Shown here: positions 10,167 to 19,709 of the stretch, one piece after another
Layout of the letters: every line of letters starts with the position of its first letter
How positions within the stretch are numbered: position 1 is the first letter of the stretch
Assembly (NCBI GenBank): GCA_021464525.1
Contig: JADRCO010001116.1
Span: 1-22,426, forward strand
Origin: Rhizophagus sp. LPA8_4_AMF
Taxonomy: Eukaryota > Glomeromycota > Glomeromycetes > Glomerales > Glomeraceae
Reading direction: 5' to 3'
DNA: 22,426 nt
The notes under the pieces: model-generated
Database searches by the model: none
Told to the model about the DNA's origin: nothing
Seen by the model: only the letters and a program-made list of their open reading frames with translations
Position numbers and translations under genes: made by a program

Positions 10167-10390
10167 GAAAAGAGAAAAAAATTTAGATCAAAAATTGAAA
10201 GTAGTTTTCATTTTCATTTTGAAAATTTTTTTGAATTTCAAAAAAATTTCATCATTACGAAAAGAGAAAAATTTTAGGATTAAAAATGGAAAGTGATATC
10301 CATTTTCATTTTTGAAATTTTTGAAAAAACTTCATCATTACGAAAAGAACGAAAAGAGAAAAATTTTAGATTAAAAATGGAAGGTGATTA
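10167..10390. repeat. 92-base tandem repeat, about 2.4 copies
   Basis: GAAAAGAGAAAAA begins at 10167, 10259 and 10351, exactly 92 bases apart. Each copy continues with a TTTAGAT(C/T)AAAAAT(T/G)GAAAG-like segment and a CATTTTCATTTT segment; the first two end in TTTCATCATTAC or TTCATCATTAC. Copy 2 has internal deletions and gains a partial repeated GAAAAGAAC just before copy 3. Copy 3 is cut off near 10390. It lies about 300 bases upstream of the BTB-TLDc gene. Confidence 0.75.
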
Positions 10391-10699
10391 AAAAAAATTT
10401 AAAAAAACGTTAGCTTCACGCATACTAACAATATATAAAATTATCTGCGAGTTTTTTCATCTAAATTGGGAATTATGGTTATTGTCAATTTAGTACAAAA
10501 ATTTTCTCGGATAATTTGTTGTGTTTTAACTTTATTAACATATCCCGGCTATCAATTTATACGAGATCGAATAATATCATGTGGATTTTGGATTTTCATA
10601 ATATTTGTAACACGAATAATATGAATAAAGTAATCTCTGCAGTTTAAGTCGATCATGCGGTAGTTTATTTTTCTTTTCCGTTGAAAACTATACTAAGAA

Positions 10700-12211
10700 A
10701 TGTCTGTTCAATTTTTTTCAAAGTTAAGCCAAAATTATATCGAAATATTGGAAGATGATGAATATTATGATGTTACTATTGAAGTTGGTGAGGACCCGAA
10801 CGTAAAAATATTTCGGGCACATATGATTATCTTGTGTTATCGTTCTCCTTTTTTACGTCGAGCTTTAGCTTCTAATAAAAAGAATGATAATAATAATTTA
10901 ACACATATTAAGTTATCAAATATATCACCAGAAATCTTTCAAATTATTATAAGGTAAAAATAATATATATATAATAAATTTAAATTATTATATTTATAAT
11001 AATCTTATATCCAATATAGGTATCTTTATGGTGGCATCTTTTCGTTGAACGAGCATGACACTTTAGATATATTTAAAGTTTTAATTGCTGCTGATGAGCT
11101 GCTTCTTCAAGAATTAGTTGATTATTTACAAAACTATTTTATTGAAAACAAAGTTGAGTGGTTGGAGCAACATTTTGAACTTGTATATCGAACAACTTTT
11201 AAATCTAATAATTTGTCGGAAATTCAACAATTTTGTATAGATTTTATGGCTAAATCTCCTGAAAAAATATTTAAATCACTTGATTTTACTTCGTTACCTG
11301 AAAAATTTTTAATTTCACTTATTAAAAGGGATGATTTGCAAATGAAGGAAATTGAAGTTTGGGAACATGTGTTAAAATGGGGACTCGCACAAAATCAAAC
11401 TCTCATTCCAAAACCTGATACTTGGACTGATGTTGATTTTAAAATGATGGAAAATTCTTTACAAAATTGTTTACCATTAATTAGATTTTATAGTTTATCA
11501 TCCAAAGAATTTTTACATGAAGTTCGACCATATAAGAAACTTTTCAAACAACAATTTTATGAAAATTTATTGAACTCGTATATGGATCCTGATGTTGAAC
11601 CAAATGATAATAATATATTGTTTCCTAGAAATTTGAAAATTGATGGAATCATTGATACAATAATTGTTAATATAAATATTATTTCGATTATTTCGAGATG
11701 GATCGATAAAGTGGATTTTAATAGTAAATTTTCATATTTAAGAGAATTATATTTACCATACAAATTTGAATTATTATTAAGAGGTAGTCGAGATGGATTT
11801 AGTCCTAAAAAATTTCATGAATTATGTGATGGTAAACCCAATACTGTTGTATTTATTAAAGTAAAGGGAACTGGCGAAATATTAGGCGGACATAATCCTT
11901 CAATATGGATATCATCTTCTGGTAATTGGGGTCAATCTTATAGTTTTATATTTTCTTTTAAGAATAAAGATGAGATTAAAGGCCCAATTTTGAGTCGCAT
12001 CAAAAATATAGATAAAGCATTATACTATTATGATCATGCTGGTCCCTCATTTGGTAATTCTGATCTCAAATTAGCAGTTAATAGTGTATGGAACCCAGTT
12101 AAATTAGATTATAATATATGTAGACAAACCCATTATGAGAAAAAGATAAGAGATACTGAAGATAAATTTTATATAGAAGATTATGAGGTATTCCAAATCA
12201 GGAGAATATAA
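10700..12211 (+). CDS. BTB-BACK-TLDc domain protein (two exons)
   Basis: Exon 1 is 10700-10953 and exon 2 is 11020-12211, with a 66-base GT-AG intron (10954-11019); the Arg codon AGG spans the junction. The product is 481 residues. An N-terminal BTB/POZ domain (about 1-115: EYYDVTIEVGED, FRAHMIILCYRSPFLRRAL, RYLYGG) is followed by a BACK region (about 120-210: FCIDFMAKSPEKIF, VWEHVLKWGLAQN) and a C-terminal TLDc domain (about 300-478: LLLRGSRDGFSPKKFHELCD, VKGTGEILGGHNP). BTB-BACK proteins usually recruit substrates to Cullin-3 ubiquitin ligases. TLDc domains are linked to oxidative-stress resistance and V-ATPase regulation. This combination is greatly expanded in Rhizophagus, where individual roles are unknown. 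The start has context AAGAAATG. TATATAAAA at 10432-10440 is a possible but distant TATA box, and AATAAA at 12262-12267 a polyadenylation signal. All key family motifs are present and the frame is unbroken, so it looks functional. Confidence 0.9.
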
Positions 12212-13035
12212 TATTATACAAACATGTGTTCCTGTCATGATGGGACGATTAATTTTTTTTAAATAAAAAAATCTATAAGCTACGTTGATCACAATTTTTT
12301 GATAAAGATTTTTTATGTATTACTTGACTACTGTATATTAAAACATAAAGAATTTTTAACTGTCAAACTTTACCTGAAGTAAATAAGGCAAAAGCGGTAT
12401 CTTTCAAGCGAATCGAAAAATGCTTTAGTGGTTTTCTTATTATGATTTTCTAAGTCGTCACTTGTCAACTAAAAAGTAGTTAAGGTATTTAGTATTTTAG
12501 TTTTAGTAAGCGTAAAACGGTATAATAAATCAATAATAGTAATAAAATAGTATGACAAAAAAATTCCACCAATATCAGTGATCTTATATATTGTGTACTA
12601 GTCATTGAGATAAGACATATTAATTATATTTAATTCATGCTTCAGTCTTAGCGACATTAATAAATCATGTCTTTTAAATTCTATAATGATATAATGTTTA
12701 TATAAAAATTTTCTAATAATTAAAATTGAAAAAGCAACTTATACTTTTGAATATTGTTGTAAGAGGATTCACATAAAAACAAACGTTAAACATTAAAGTA
12801 TAAAATTTTTCAATAAATGAACTATTTAATTGTCATCTGATCTCCCATCTTTTTATACATTAAACAAAATAATGCGAATAATTAGAGTATCGACTATCGA
12901 CTATGCTTATACGGAAATTGTTACAAGTGACTCGATTATACAATAAAGTGAATGATTCATCATTTTTTGCGTTGCAATTTTTGACGCAATTACGAAAATG
13001 ACGCAGTAATAAATCACTATTTAATAATTAAAGAA
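12212..13035. other. intergenic, AT-rich
   Basis: The 3' flank of the BTB-TLDc gene (polyadenylation signal at 12262-12267). A short tandem TATCGAC doublet lies near 12888-12903, and GACGCA-type words recur near 12970-13005. No gene or larger structure could be supported. Confidence 0.5.
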
Positions 13036-13044
13036 TATATAAAG
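13036..13044 (+). promoter_or_regulatory. TATA box of the decayed BTB-TLDc copy
   Basis: TATATAAAG lies about 110 bases upstream of the relic ATG at 13149. It fits a retained core promoter of the dead copy, although such motifs are common in this AT-rich DNA. Confidence 0.3.
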
Positions 13045-13148
13045 AGGACAAGACCAATTATTATTTACTAAAGTACCTGTATTTTTTTTAGATTTTATCA
13101 CTTCTTGTAAATCAACGTTAATTTCTAATTTCTTTCAAAATTAAAGTA

Positions 13149-13740
13149 ATGTCTAGTCAATAAAAAATATTGTGGTGTTAATATTGAGGTTGATGAGAAC
13201 TCGAACGTGCACATATGATTACATCATGCTGCCGTTCTCTATATTTATGACGAACCTAAGAATGATGAAGTTAAATGAGATGATAGTTCAATTTATAAGT
13301 TATGAGAATATTTTAAACTGAGAAAGAAAGATTCAATAATTTTAAAGTTTCGGTTGAAATCACGAGCTTCTCCTTCAAGAATTACTGTAATTAATTAACA
13401 AGCATACTTTTTTAAATAATACAGACTGAATTAAAACTTGTCATCAAACAAGCTTTCAATTTTAATAATTTATTGTTTGTACGCTAAAAATCATTTGTGA
13501 AAAATCTTTGTTTTGTGGACATGGGATTAAATTTTATATTTTTAAATTATTTATTAAGGACAAAACACTGAGAAATTTGTAATTATTTGTACAAATTTGT
13601 TAATTTAAGTATTATATTCTTAATTTCAAAATCGATAAAGTTGATATAAAAAGCAAATTATGCATTTAAAAGAATTATATTTACCTTATAAATTTGTACT
13701 ATATAAAAGAAATATAGATTACTTTCTGAAATTTCTCGTA
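13149..13740 (+). pseudogene. decayed BTB-BACK-TLDc protein gene (second relic)
   Basis: Similarity to the intact gene upstream is visible in order. ATG at 13149 opens MSSQ and then a stop. YCGVNIEVDEN follows (compare YYDVTIEVGED). AHMI-x-SCCRSLYLR parallels AHMIILCYRSPFLR in another frame. ELLLQELL and NTDWIKTCHQTSF-like text near 13365-13455 parallels the BTB/BACK junction. At 13631-13700 IDKVDIKSK and KELYLPYKF-like text matches the start of TLDc, also at DNA level (ATCGATAAAG, AGAATTATATTTACC). Most of BACK and nearly all of TLDc are deleted, and frameshifts and stops abound. It is a dead tandem duplicate on the same strand about 0.9 kb after the intact gene. Confidence 0.7.
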
Positions 13741-13920
13741 TATTATTTAACAAGTTTTGTCTTAAAGTAAAAAGAAACAAGGGAAATCACGGATTTGAAA
13801 GCCATCGATCTTCCCAATAATTTTTAAAAAATAATTTAAAAGAAGTAATTTAAGAAAATCATTATGTAAAAATCTAATGTTAAAGAGATAGAATGTATCA
13901 TTCGTATAATATTTTAAAAG

Positions 13921-15387
13921 TTAATAATAATAGTCTAATTCTTCATCATTATCATCTTCTTTATATCCTTTAGTATAAAATTTAATAATACCTAAGTTTT
14001 CATATTTTTCTATTATTTTTAAGATTTCTTTACTTGTAGGGATTTCAATAAATATTAAAGAAAGTAGTTTTTTTGGGATTCTGTTTTTCCAGGCTACAAA
14101 AAATGATTCTAATTCTTCTGGACAAATTTCTAACTTTAAACTACTGTATATTTTTAATTCATGAAAATTTTTTGGTGAATAATCTATAACAGTGTCTAAT
14201 ACTTCCTTTACAGTTAAATAACAATATCCACACCAAATTGTGATGCTTTCTAAGTATTGACATCTAATAAATAATGTTCTTAGTATATCTATTTCATCAT
14301 TACTAAATATCATAAAAAAACTTCTGATATTTGAACAAAAATCAGCTATAGATAAACTTAAAGCTTTATCCTTGCCACCTATATAGAATTTTTTAAGTTT
14401 TTTTCCATTATTTTCTAAAAATTTCATTATATGCTCAGAATCTGGACATTGATAAGGAATTTTTAAAATTTCTAACTTGGAAAAATTAACATATTGTAAC
14501 TTTTCAAAGTCTTTAAAATTTTCTCCATCAGTGAATGAAAATATAAGTTCTTGTAAATTTGTGAATAAACTAATGAATAAAAATGGTAAATTATCATCAT
14601 CACCATAAAGTTTTAATTTTGTTATTGTTTGAGAATGTTTTGTAATAGCAGGTATAATATTTGCCCAACTACCATCATAATAAGCTGATAAAGTTAAACA
14701 TTTTAAATTATTCTGTGAGGAAATTAATTCTTTTAACTCATTTGAAACATCAACATCATTATCAAATGATATAGAAATTGATTGTAAATTATGGCATATT
14801 TGAGAAAGTTGATAAAAAAAACTCGAAGGATGATTTGAATTACAGCATAATTCTGAAAGATCTCTTGCTACAGGAACATAGGAGAAAGAAATATTAAGGT
14901 GATAATAGCTAATATAACAATAAGTAAATTTTTTCAAAGAAGAAATTTGGCTTATAAACATCTTAATAACTTCATTTGCAACTAAACTATTTCTAACATT
15001 TAATGATGAATTAATGGATAATTCATTTCCAAGAACATTATAAACCATTACAGTAATCTCATTAATTGAAAGGACTTTGCAAAATTCTGCATAATTAAAT
15101 AATGGTGGGTTTGAAGTGGGCGCAGAAATGAAAATATTATTTTTATATAAGAGTTCTTTTGATTCATTGGGAAGACAAGCGATTAATGTACTAAGAATTG
15201 ATGTTGTCACCGGTAATGAACGTCGTTGATAGGAGCTTTTAAAATCCAAAATATTCCTCCACAAAATTCTAACAGTTATTTTACACCAAAGACGATTAAC
15301 TAGCAAACATGAATGCAAAGTGAGTTCATCTTTTTCTAAATATTCAAAAATTTCACTTAAACATTCAGTTGGAAGCTGACAAGGCAT
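13921..15387 (-). CDS. F-box protein with leucine-rich-repeat-like C-terminus (copy A)
   Basis: A single-exon frame of 488 residues begins at ATG 15387-15385. Residues about 3-50 form an F-box (LPTECLSEIFEYL, then LHSCLLVNRLWCKI and ILWRNI), the part that binds Skp1 in SCF ubiquitin ligases. The rest, about 130-470, carries irregular leucine-rich repeats of the FBXL/RNI type, with recurring LxxLxLSAY, ITKLKLYG, NLQELIFSF, KLEILKIPY and LESITIW, and probably binds the substrate. It ends in an acidic tail (KEDDNDEEL). This is the typical length and layout of the very large F-box family of Rhizophagus; substrate unknown. It is a close paralogue of the gene at 19710-21179 on the same strand, clearly alike along its whole length. 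The frame is intact, so it is probably functional. Confidence 0.87.
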   Translation of the reverse strand: MPCQLPTECLSEIFEYLEKDELTLHSCLLVNRLWCKITVRILWRNILDFKSSYQRRSLPVTTSILSTLIACLPNESKELLYKNNIFISAPTSNPPLFNYAEFCKVLSINEITVMVYNVLGNELSINSSLNVRNSLVANEVIKMFISQISSLKKFTYCYISYYHLNISFSYVPVARDLSELCCNSNHPSSFFYQLSQICHNLQSISISFDNDVDVSNELKELISSQNNLKCLTLSAYYDGSWANIIPAITKHSQTITKLKLYGDDDNLPFLFISLFTNLQELIFSFTDGENFKDFEKLQYVNFSKLEILKIPYQCPDSEHIMKFLENNGKKLKKFYIGGKDKALSLSIADFCSNIRSFFMIFSNDEIDILRTLFIRCQYLESITIWCGYCYLTVKEVLDTVIDYSPKNFHELKIYSSLKLEICPEELESFFVAWKNRIPKKLLSLIFIEIPTSKEILKIIEKYENLGIIKFYTKGYKEDDNDEELDYYY

Positions 15388-15542
15388 TTTTTAAAAAGGA
15401 TGTTGATGTTCAAAGAATTTAAAAAATAAAAAAAAAAATTTATTATTTTAATCGTCCATTTACTTATTGTGTAATACATATACCGATATACGGAATTTTC
15501 GGATGTACAAAGTACATTAAGTAACATTGCATACTTTGTACA
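15388..15542 (-). promoter_or_regulatory. upstream region of F-box copy A, shared with copy B
   Basis: The first 100-130 bases upstream of this gene align with those upstream of the F-box gene ending at 21179: both have AAAGAATTTAAAAA, an A-rich run, TCCATT(T)..CTTATTG(T/A)GTAATA, then ATACGGA(A/G)TTT and TTCGGATGT or TTGGATGT. Just beyond the best-matching part, copy A alone has a perfect 11-base inverted repeat, TGTACAAAGTA at 15504-15514 and TACTTTGTACA at 15532-15542. It could be a regulator site or a small repeat. Core promoter position is not determined. Confidence 0.45.
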
Positions 15543-16430
15543 ATCAACATTAAATCATGTGATGTAACAATTTATCAACCATGTGACAAATAATGCTGAC
15601 AATAATCTACGCGGATACTTTTTATCCAAAAAATGTGAGAGAAAAATAATTCCTAGCAGTTGATTGTGACCACAAATAAAAGTACTAAACATGATTTATA
15701 AGAAAAGTGACAAGTCAATTTTATAATTTGCTGTATTGTAAGGGTAGCAACTACAATTGTAGTACTTTTTGAATATTAAACCCGATCAATTATGAAATAT
15801 TTAATTGTAGAAATATATTACTGTTCACACAAAATATTTTAAGAGAACTGAATCTCATCCAATTAATTCAAGGCCATCTAGAATTTGTGAAATTGTGCTT
15901 CATCAATTACCAGTAATTTATTTCTTGGTTTGTATTACTAGATAACTAATAAATATAAGAACACATTTTATGGTATAGTTTAATTGATTATTTAACTTCA
16001 ATGATGTATAGCAAAATAGAGGTCTGTATTTGGCCATGTTTTGAAACCCGGTCTGAACCAGGATCAGAATTCTTATGTAATTCTCTTTTTTCACAGTTTT
16101 ATTGTTTAAAGCTTTATTTTAATTTTAATATTTTTAATATTTGATATTTAATTAGATAATTTTTAAAATATGTGTGACGGCAATAATGTGTAAAGGGTGA
16201 TTATTGGCAAATGTAAACTTTATAATTTTATATAAATGTTTGATATTTTTTAAATAATAAACGGTTACATTTTTTATAAACGTTTAAAAAAATAAAATTC
16301 GTAAATTCATTTTATAATGTGAAATTGTAATTTAATTTTATTAATAAGAAACAATTTTATTTGTTTATTATTCTTGAAAGTTTTAAAAAAAAAAATAAAA
16401 AAATTCGAAACTTACAGTAATCATTTTTTT
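15543..16430. other. AT-rich intergenic stretch
   Basis: No gene could be supported. A short GC-richer patch with AACCCGGTCTGAACC lies near 16047-16061. The segment ends in A-runs before the intron-like modules. Confidence 0.45.
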
Positions 16431-16822
16431 AGATTTGGCACATCTTTTTTTAGGTTCGGCAGCTCTTCAGATTTTTTCTTTTTTATAGGTTTGCCGGTTC
16501 TCTCTTGTGGAAATGGGTTAGGGTTAGTTTTTTTCATTCATCTGTTGATTTTTCGTTTTGTTACTAACTTGCTTTTTCTTCGTTTAGGTTTCGCTTGTGA
16601 AAATTAGTGCTAATCTGATTTTTCGTTTTTTTTTGTTTTTTTTTTTTTACTAATCTTCGTCTTTCTTTTCTTTGGCTTCAGAGAATTTTAGTTTCATGGA
16701 TTCTTTTGGTTTTCTATTCTTTTTGGAAATGGAGGTTAGTATTCTGTAATTCTTTTCATTTTTTTGTTACATTTCGTCTTCACTACTAAATTTCTTTTTT
16801 TCTTCAGATTTCTGGCGGGTAG
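16431..16822 (+). other. series of degenerate exon/intron-like modules
   Basis: On the plus strand, strong splice-acceptor signals follow one another: T-tract plus AG at 16432, 16453, 16488, 16587, 16681 and 16807. The last three are preceded by good fungal branch-point words: TACTAAC (16562-16568), TACTAAT (16648-16654) and TACTAAA (16784-16790). Matching exon ends recur: GGAAATGG before GTTAGG, and GGAAATGGAG before GTTAGT (intron 16735-16807, 73 bases). Three units of about 95-125 bases resemble each other, including a shared TGATTTTTCGTTTT. The only coding text is short: ATG at 16696 gives MDSFGFLFFLEME, then ISGG and a stop after splicing. This may be a spliced non-coding transcript, a 5' leader or a dead intron-rich gene. 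Confidence 0.4.
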
Positions 16823-17852
16823 TGACACTTGATTTTTCAAGAATCATAAGCTGAATTTTTTTTTCTTTTGATAAATTTAGATTTTAAGATTTCTTTAATT
16901 TTGGCAAATTAATTCATTTTTTTTAAACAAGAAACGACTACTTAAGTTTCTTGTTTTCTTTTGTAAGTTCCAGCATTGGATTTTGCTTTTGGATCAGTCG
17001 TTCAGTCGTTCTTGGGGAGTTTTTAAATTTTTTTATAGATTTCTGATTGCCACTGGAAATGATAAGTTTTAATGTATTCTTCAATATTACTAAACTACAA
17101 TTAAAATTGAATAAATTGTTAACAAATCGCCATAAATTTATCAAAGTACTTGTAAATTTTGACAATTTGAATAAAATTTGTAATTTGTATAAAATTTTAA
17201 TAAAATTACCATAAAATTAACGAGCAATAATAATAAACTTTTTACATTATTTATTAAATTTATTAAATTCTAATGTTTTTTTTAAAAAATATAGATTTTT
17301 AACCAAATGTAACCACCATTACTGCAAAATCCACATCATTTGAACGTTCAATTTCTGATTAATGTCAATGTAACAGCACCATTTTACCTTTTTATAATAG
17401 ATGAAGAATTTCCATTTTTACAAAAATTTAACAAAAAAAAGCACAATTTACCAGAAATTTCCTGGTAAATTTCACAACTATGGCTACCGTTAAACCCATG
17501 TATATACACTAAGTATATCTTTATTAAATAAAACACTCTGTATTGTATCTCAATAAAAAAAAATATTATTATTTTAATAACCGATTTTCTTTTTCTCTAC
17601 TCAAATTTTATTAAAATAAATTTTACTTTTAACAGTTTTTTTCAACGTTTAACGTATTTACGGTTAAAATGAGATGCTAGCAAAAGCCTACAAAAATACA
17701 AAAGACGATTAGTATGTTTCTTATACATACCTACCCAACGGTAAGACAAAATCTAGCCAAAACTATCTGTAAAAAAAACGAAAAGTGAACGTTAATTAAT
17801 AGATTTCTTTTTTTAAAAAAAAATTAAAAATAAAGTTTCAAAGTTACGCTAA
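16823..17852. other. AT-rich stretch with two hairpins and one intron-like segment
   Basis: Two perfect inverted repeats are seen: AAACAAGAAAC (16925-16935) / GTTTCTTGTTT (16946-16956), and AATTTACCAG (17445-17454) / CTGGTAAATT (17462-17471). CAGTCGTT is doubled near 16996-17011. On the minus strand 17688-17734 has intron character (GTAGGT donor, TACTAAT branch word, TTTTTGTAG acceptor), so transcription of the small minus-strand gene may continue to about 17640. The open frame on the minus strand at 16938-17165 is not accepted as a gene. Confidence 0.35.
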
Positions 17853-18127
17853 TTACAAAAAACTTATCAACAACCTGAGAAACAAAAAAATATGTAGAAA
17901 CGTTAAAAGCATTTCTTTTTTTTAAAAAAAAAAAATAAATAAATAAATAATAAATTTGTAATGAAACATGCTTTGACTCACCTGAAATCTAGAAAATATA
18001 AGAGACTACTAACGGTTAGTATGATATCTCCTTAAAAAAAAATGAAAAAAAGCAAATAAAAAGTGGCATATATTATATTGTACCTGCAAAATGCCGTTCA
18101 AGCCATTCAAAGAAACAGCTAATCTAC

Positions 18128-18159
<32 letters not shown>

Positions 18160-18490
18160 TAAAAAATATTTTAAGTTTGTTTACGACGGAATACTTACCA
18201 AGATTCTGTTCATAATCCAAAAAAATTGGGAAAACTTACCAAGGATCCGATATCAAAGAGGAGCCAGCAGATTTCCTACAAAAATAAAAATAAAAATAAT
18301 AAACGTTAACATACCGTTTTTGTACAATAATTCAAAACTTGAATCAGTGATGGTCCCTACAAAAAAAATGTAAAAAAAGCGAAAAAAAGAAACTAAGTTT
18401 TGATAAAGTAGTAATTCAAAATAAAAAACTCGAATGCAAACTCACCGAAATCCCACGTCTTAAGAAAAATAAGACTAAATAAAGTTTCAT
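17853..18490 (-). CDS. small multi-exon gene model with micro-exons
   Basis: Six short segments on the minus strand join in one frame: 18446-18490, 18315-18356, 18240-18275, 18084-18123, 17982-18030 and 17853-17874. Lengths are 45, 42, 36, 40, 49 and 22 bases. All introns have GT-AG ends, with good donors (GTGAGT, GTATGT, GTAAGT, GTACAA, GTGAGT) and T-rich acceptors. The product would be 77 residues, starting MKLYLVLFFLRRGIS, with an aromatic and hydrophobic middle (EICWLLFDIGSL, FFEWLERHF); no family is recognised. The fifth exon holds a TACTAAC branch word and a second acceptor (CTAG), which would shorten it by 42 bases without changing frame, so it may be alternatively spliced. A further intron-like segment lies downstream of the stop, so the 3' end is uncertain. 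It could instead be a spliced non-coding RNA or a fragment of a larger gene. Confidence 0.4.
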
Positions 18491-19709
18491 TAAAAGAAGC
18501 AGTTTAAATAAAAGAAAACTCTCCACCCAAATTGACGTCCAAGAGATTTGAAGCCATTAAAAAAGAAAAGGGACAAGATGAAGGAAAAGGAAGGAAAGAG
18601 ATTACGAAACTTTTAATACGAGGATTGTCAGTGATATATATGATATACATTATTTTATCGAATGCCCAGCAAATCACTATTATTCGCAAGCATTTTTTTA
18701 TACTGTATATTTCTGTAAATCAGAATCGTTATCTCATATGGCATATGCTAGATCGGATGATTAAAACTTCTATACATTTCTAAAAAAGGTCTTACGCTTA
18801 TTTTATTTTAATAATTCATATTTATACAGACTTTATATTACCTATATATTAATATTCATTTTTAAATCGAACACGGAGAATAAAAAAGGTGAGAATGTTG
18901 GATTTAGGACACAGTTTGCATTGGTATTTACATTATCCTTTATTAACCGATGAGATAGGTAAAGCAAGGCAAACCCTAAGATCTACGCCAAGCTTTTATG
19001 GATGAAGAAAATTTTTTTTTCTGACTGCTCTGTGCGATTGTACTTTTTCTATTTTAACTCTTATATTACTTGATAATCCACTTCCACATTTGAATGTTAT
19101 TCATGTCCCAGATTCTTCTTGTATTCCATTTTATTTGATCGTTGTATTTTGTTCTAAACGGCCCTATTCCCAAAATAACAATGTTTTATTTTATAAAATA
19201 AATCATTATTTGTCTTCTAATTGATTACTTTGTCCAACTTGTTGGCATTAAGGCCAGTGTCTTGTAGTATTCTTCCATTGATATTATTAAAATTTCGTTA
19301 AGTATACTGTATAATAAAATTGTACAATAAAAAACAAATAATTGGACATCTATATATCACAAAACATATACTATCTAATGTCCACTATCAATGATTTTAA
19401 ATGCAATATGCACGTACAAATTGTGTTACCAACCGATCGAGTTGGCTGAACTGAACCATACTTTACCTGGTTCCGGTGAGTGAACTTAAACCATGAACGG
19501 AGTGACTCAGTTTGAACTCCAGTTCATTTAAAAAAACTTATTATTTATTAAAGGAATCTTCGCTCGAAATACAATATTCAAGAATAAAAAATGGACAAAT
19601 ACTTTATTAAATAAAATATATAATTATTATAAATATTATTAAAATCCTATCATAGTGTTCTAGAATATAAAAAAATTAATAATATAATCATTACCAATCT
19701 TAATATAAA
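18491..19709. other. intergenic stretch with a GC-richer TGAAC-rich patch
   Basis: Overlapping opposite-strand open frames at 18504-18783 are lysine-rich or hydrophobic and not convincingly coding. At 19430-19530 the composition is less AT-rich and TGAAC occurs at 19447, 19452, 19481, 19494 and 19513, with its inverse GTTCA at 19522. This looks like part of a dispersed repeat or a cluster of binding sites. The rest has no supportable feature. Confidence 0.4.

Noticed and set aside
11557-12292. Minus-strand open frames opposite the BTB-TLDc gene
   Set aside because: Hydrophobic antisense shadows of a gene with clear domains.
16374-16607. 77-codon Phe/Leu-rich open frame on the plus strand
   Set aside because: Produced by T-runs. 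It crosses several splice-acceptor-like sites and has no protein-like features.
16938-17165. 75-codon minus-strand open frame
   Set aside because: Lys/Asn/Leu-rich, no domain, flanked by repeats. Weak but not fully excluded.
18199-18239. Second CTTG|GTAAG donor downstream of the third micro-exon
   Set aside because: Using it adds 41 bases with a frame change and an early TGA. It is more likely an unused or alternative donor.
18504-18783. Overlapping open frames on both strands just upstream of the micro-exon gene
   Set aside because: Each is the shadow of the other; one is Lys/Glu-rich and the other hydrophobic. Neither joins the micro-exon model in frame with a good donor.
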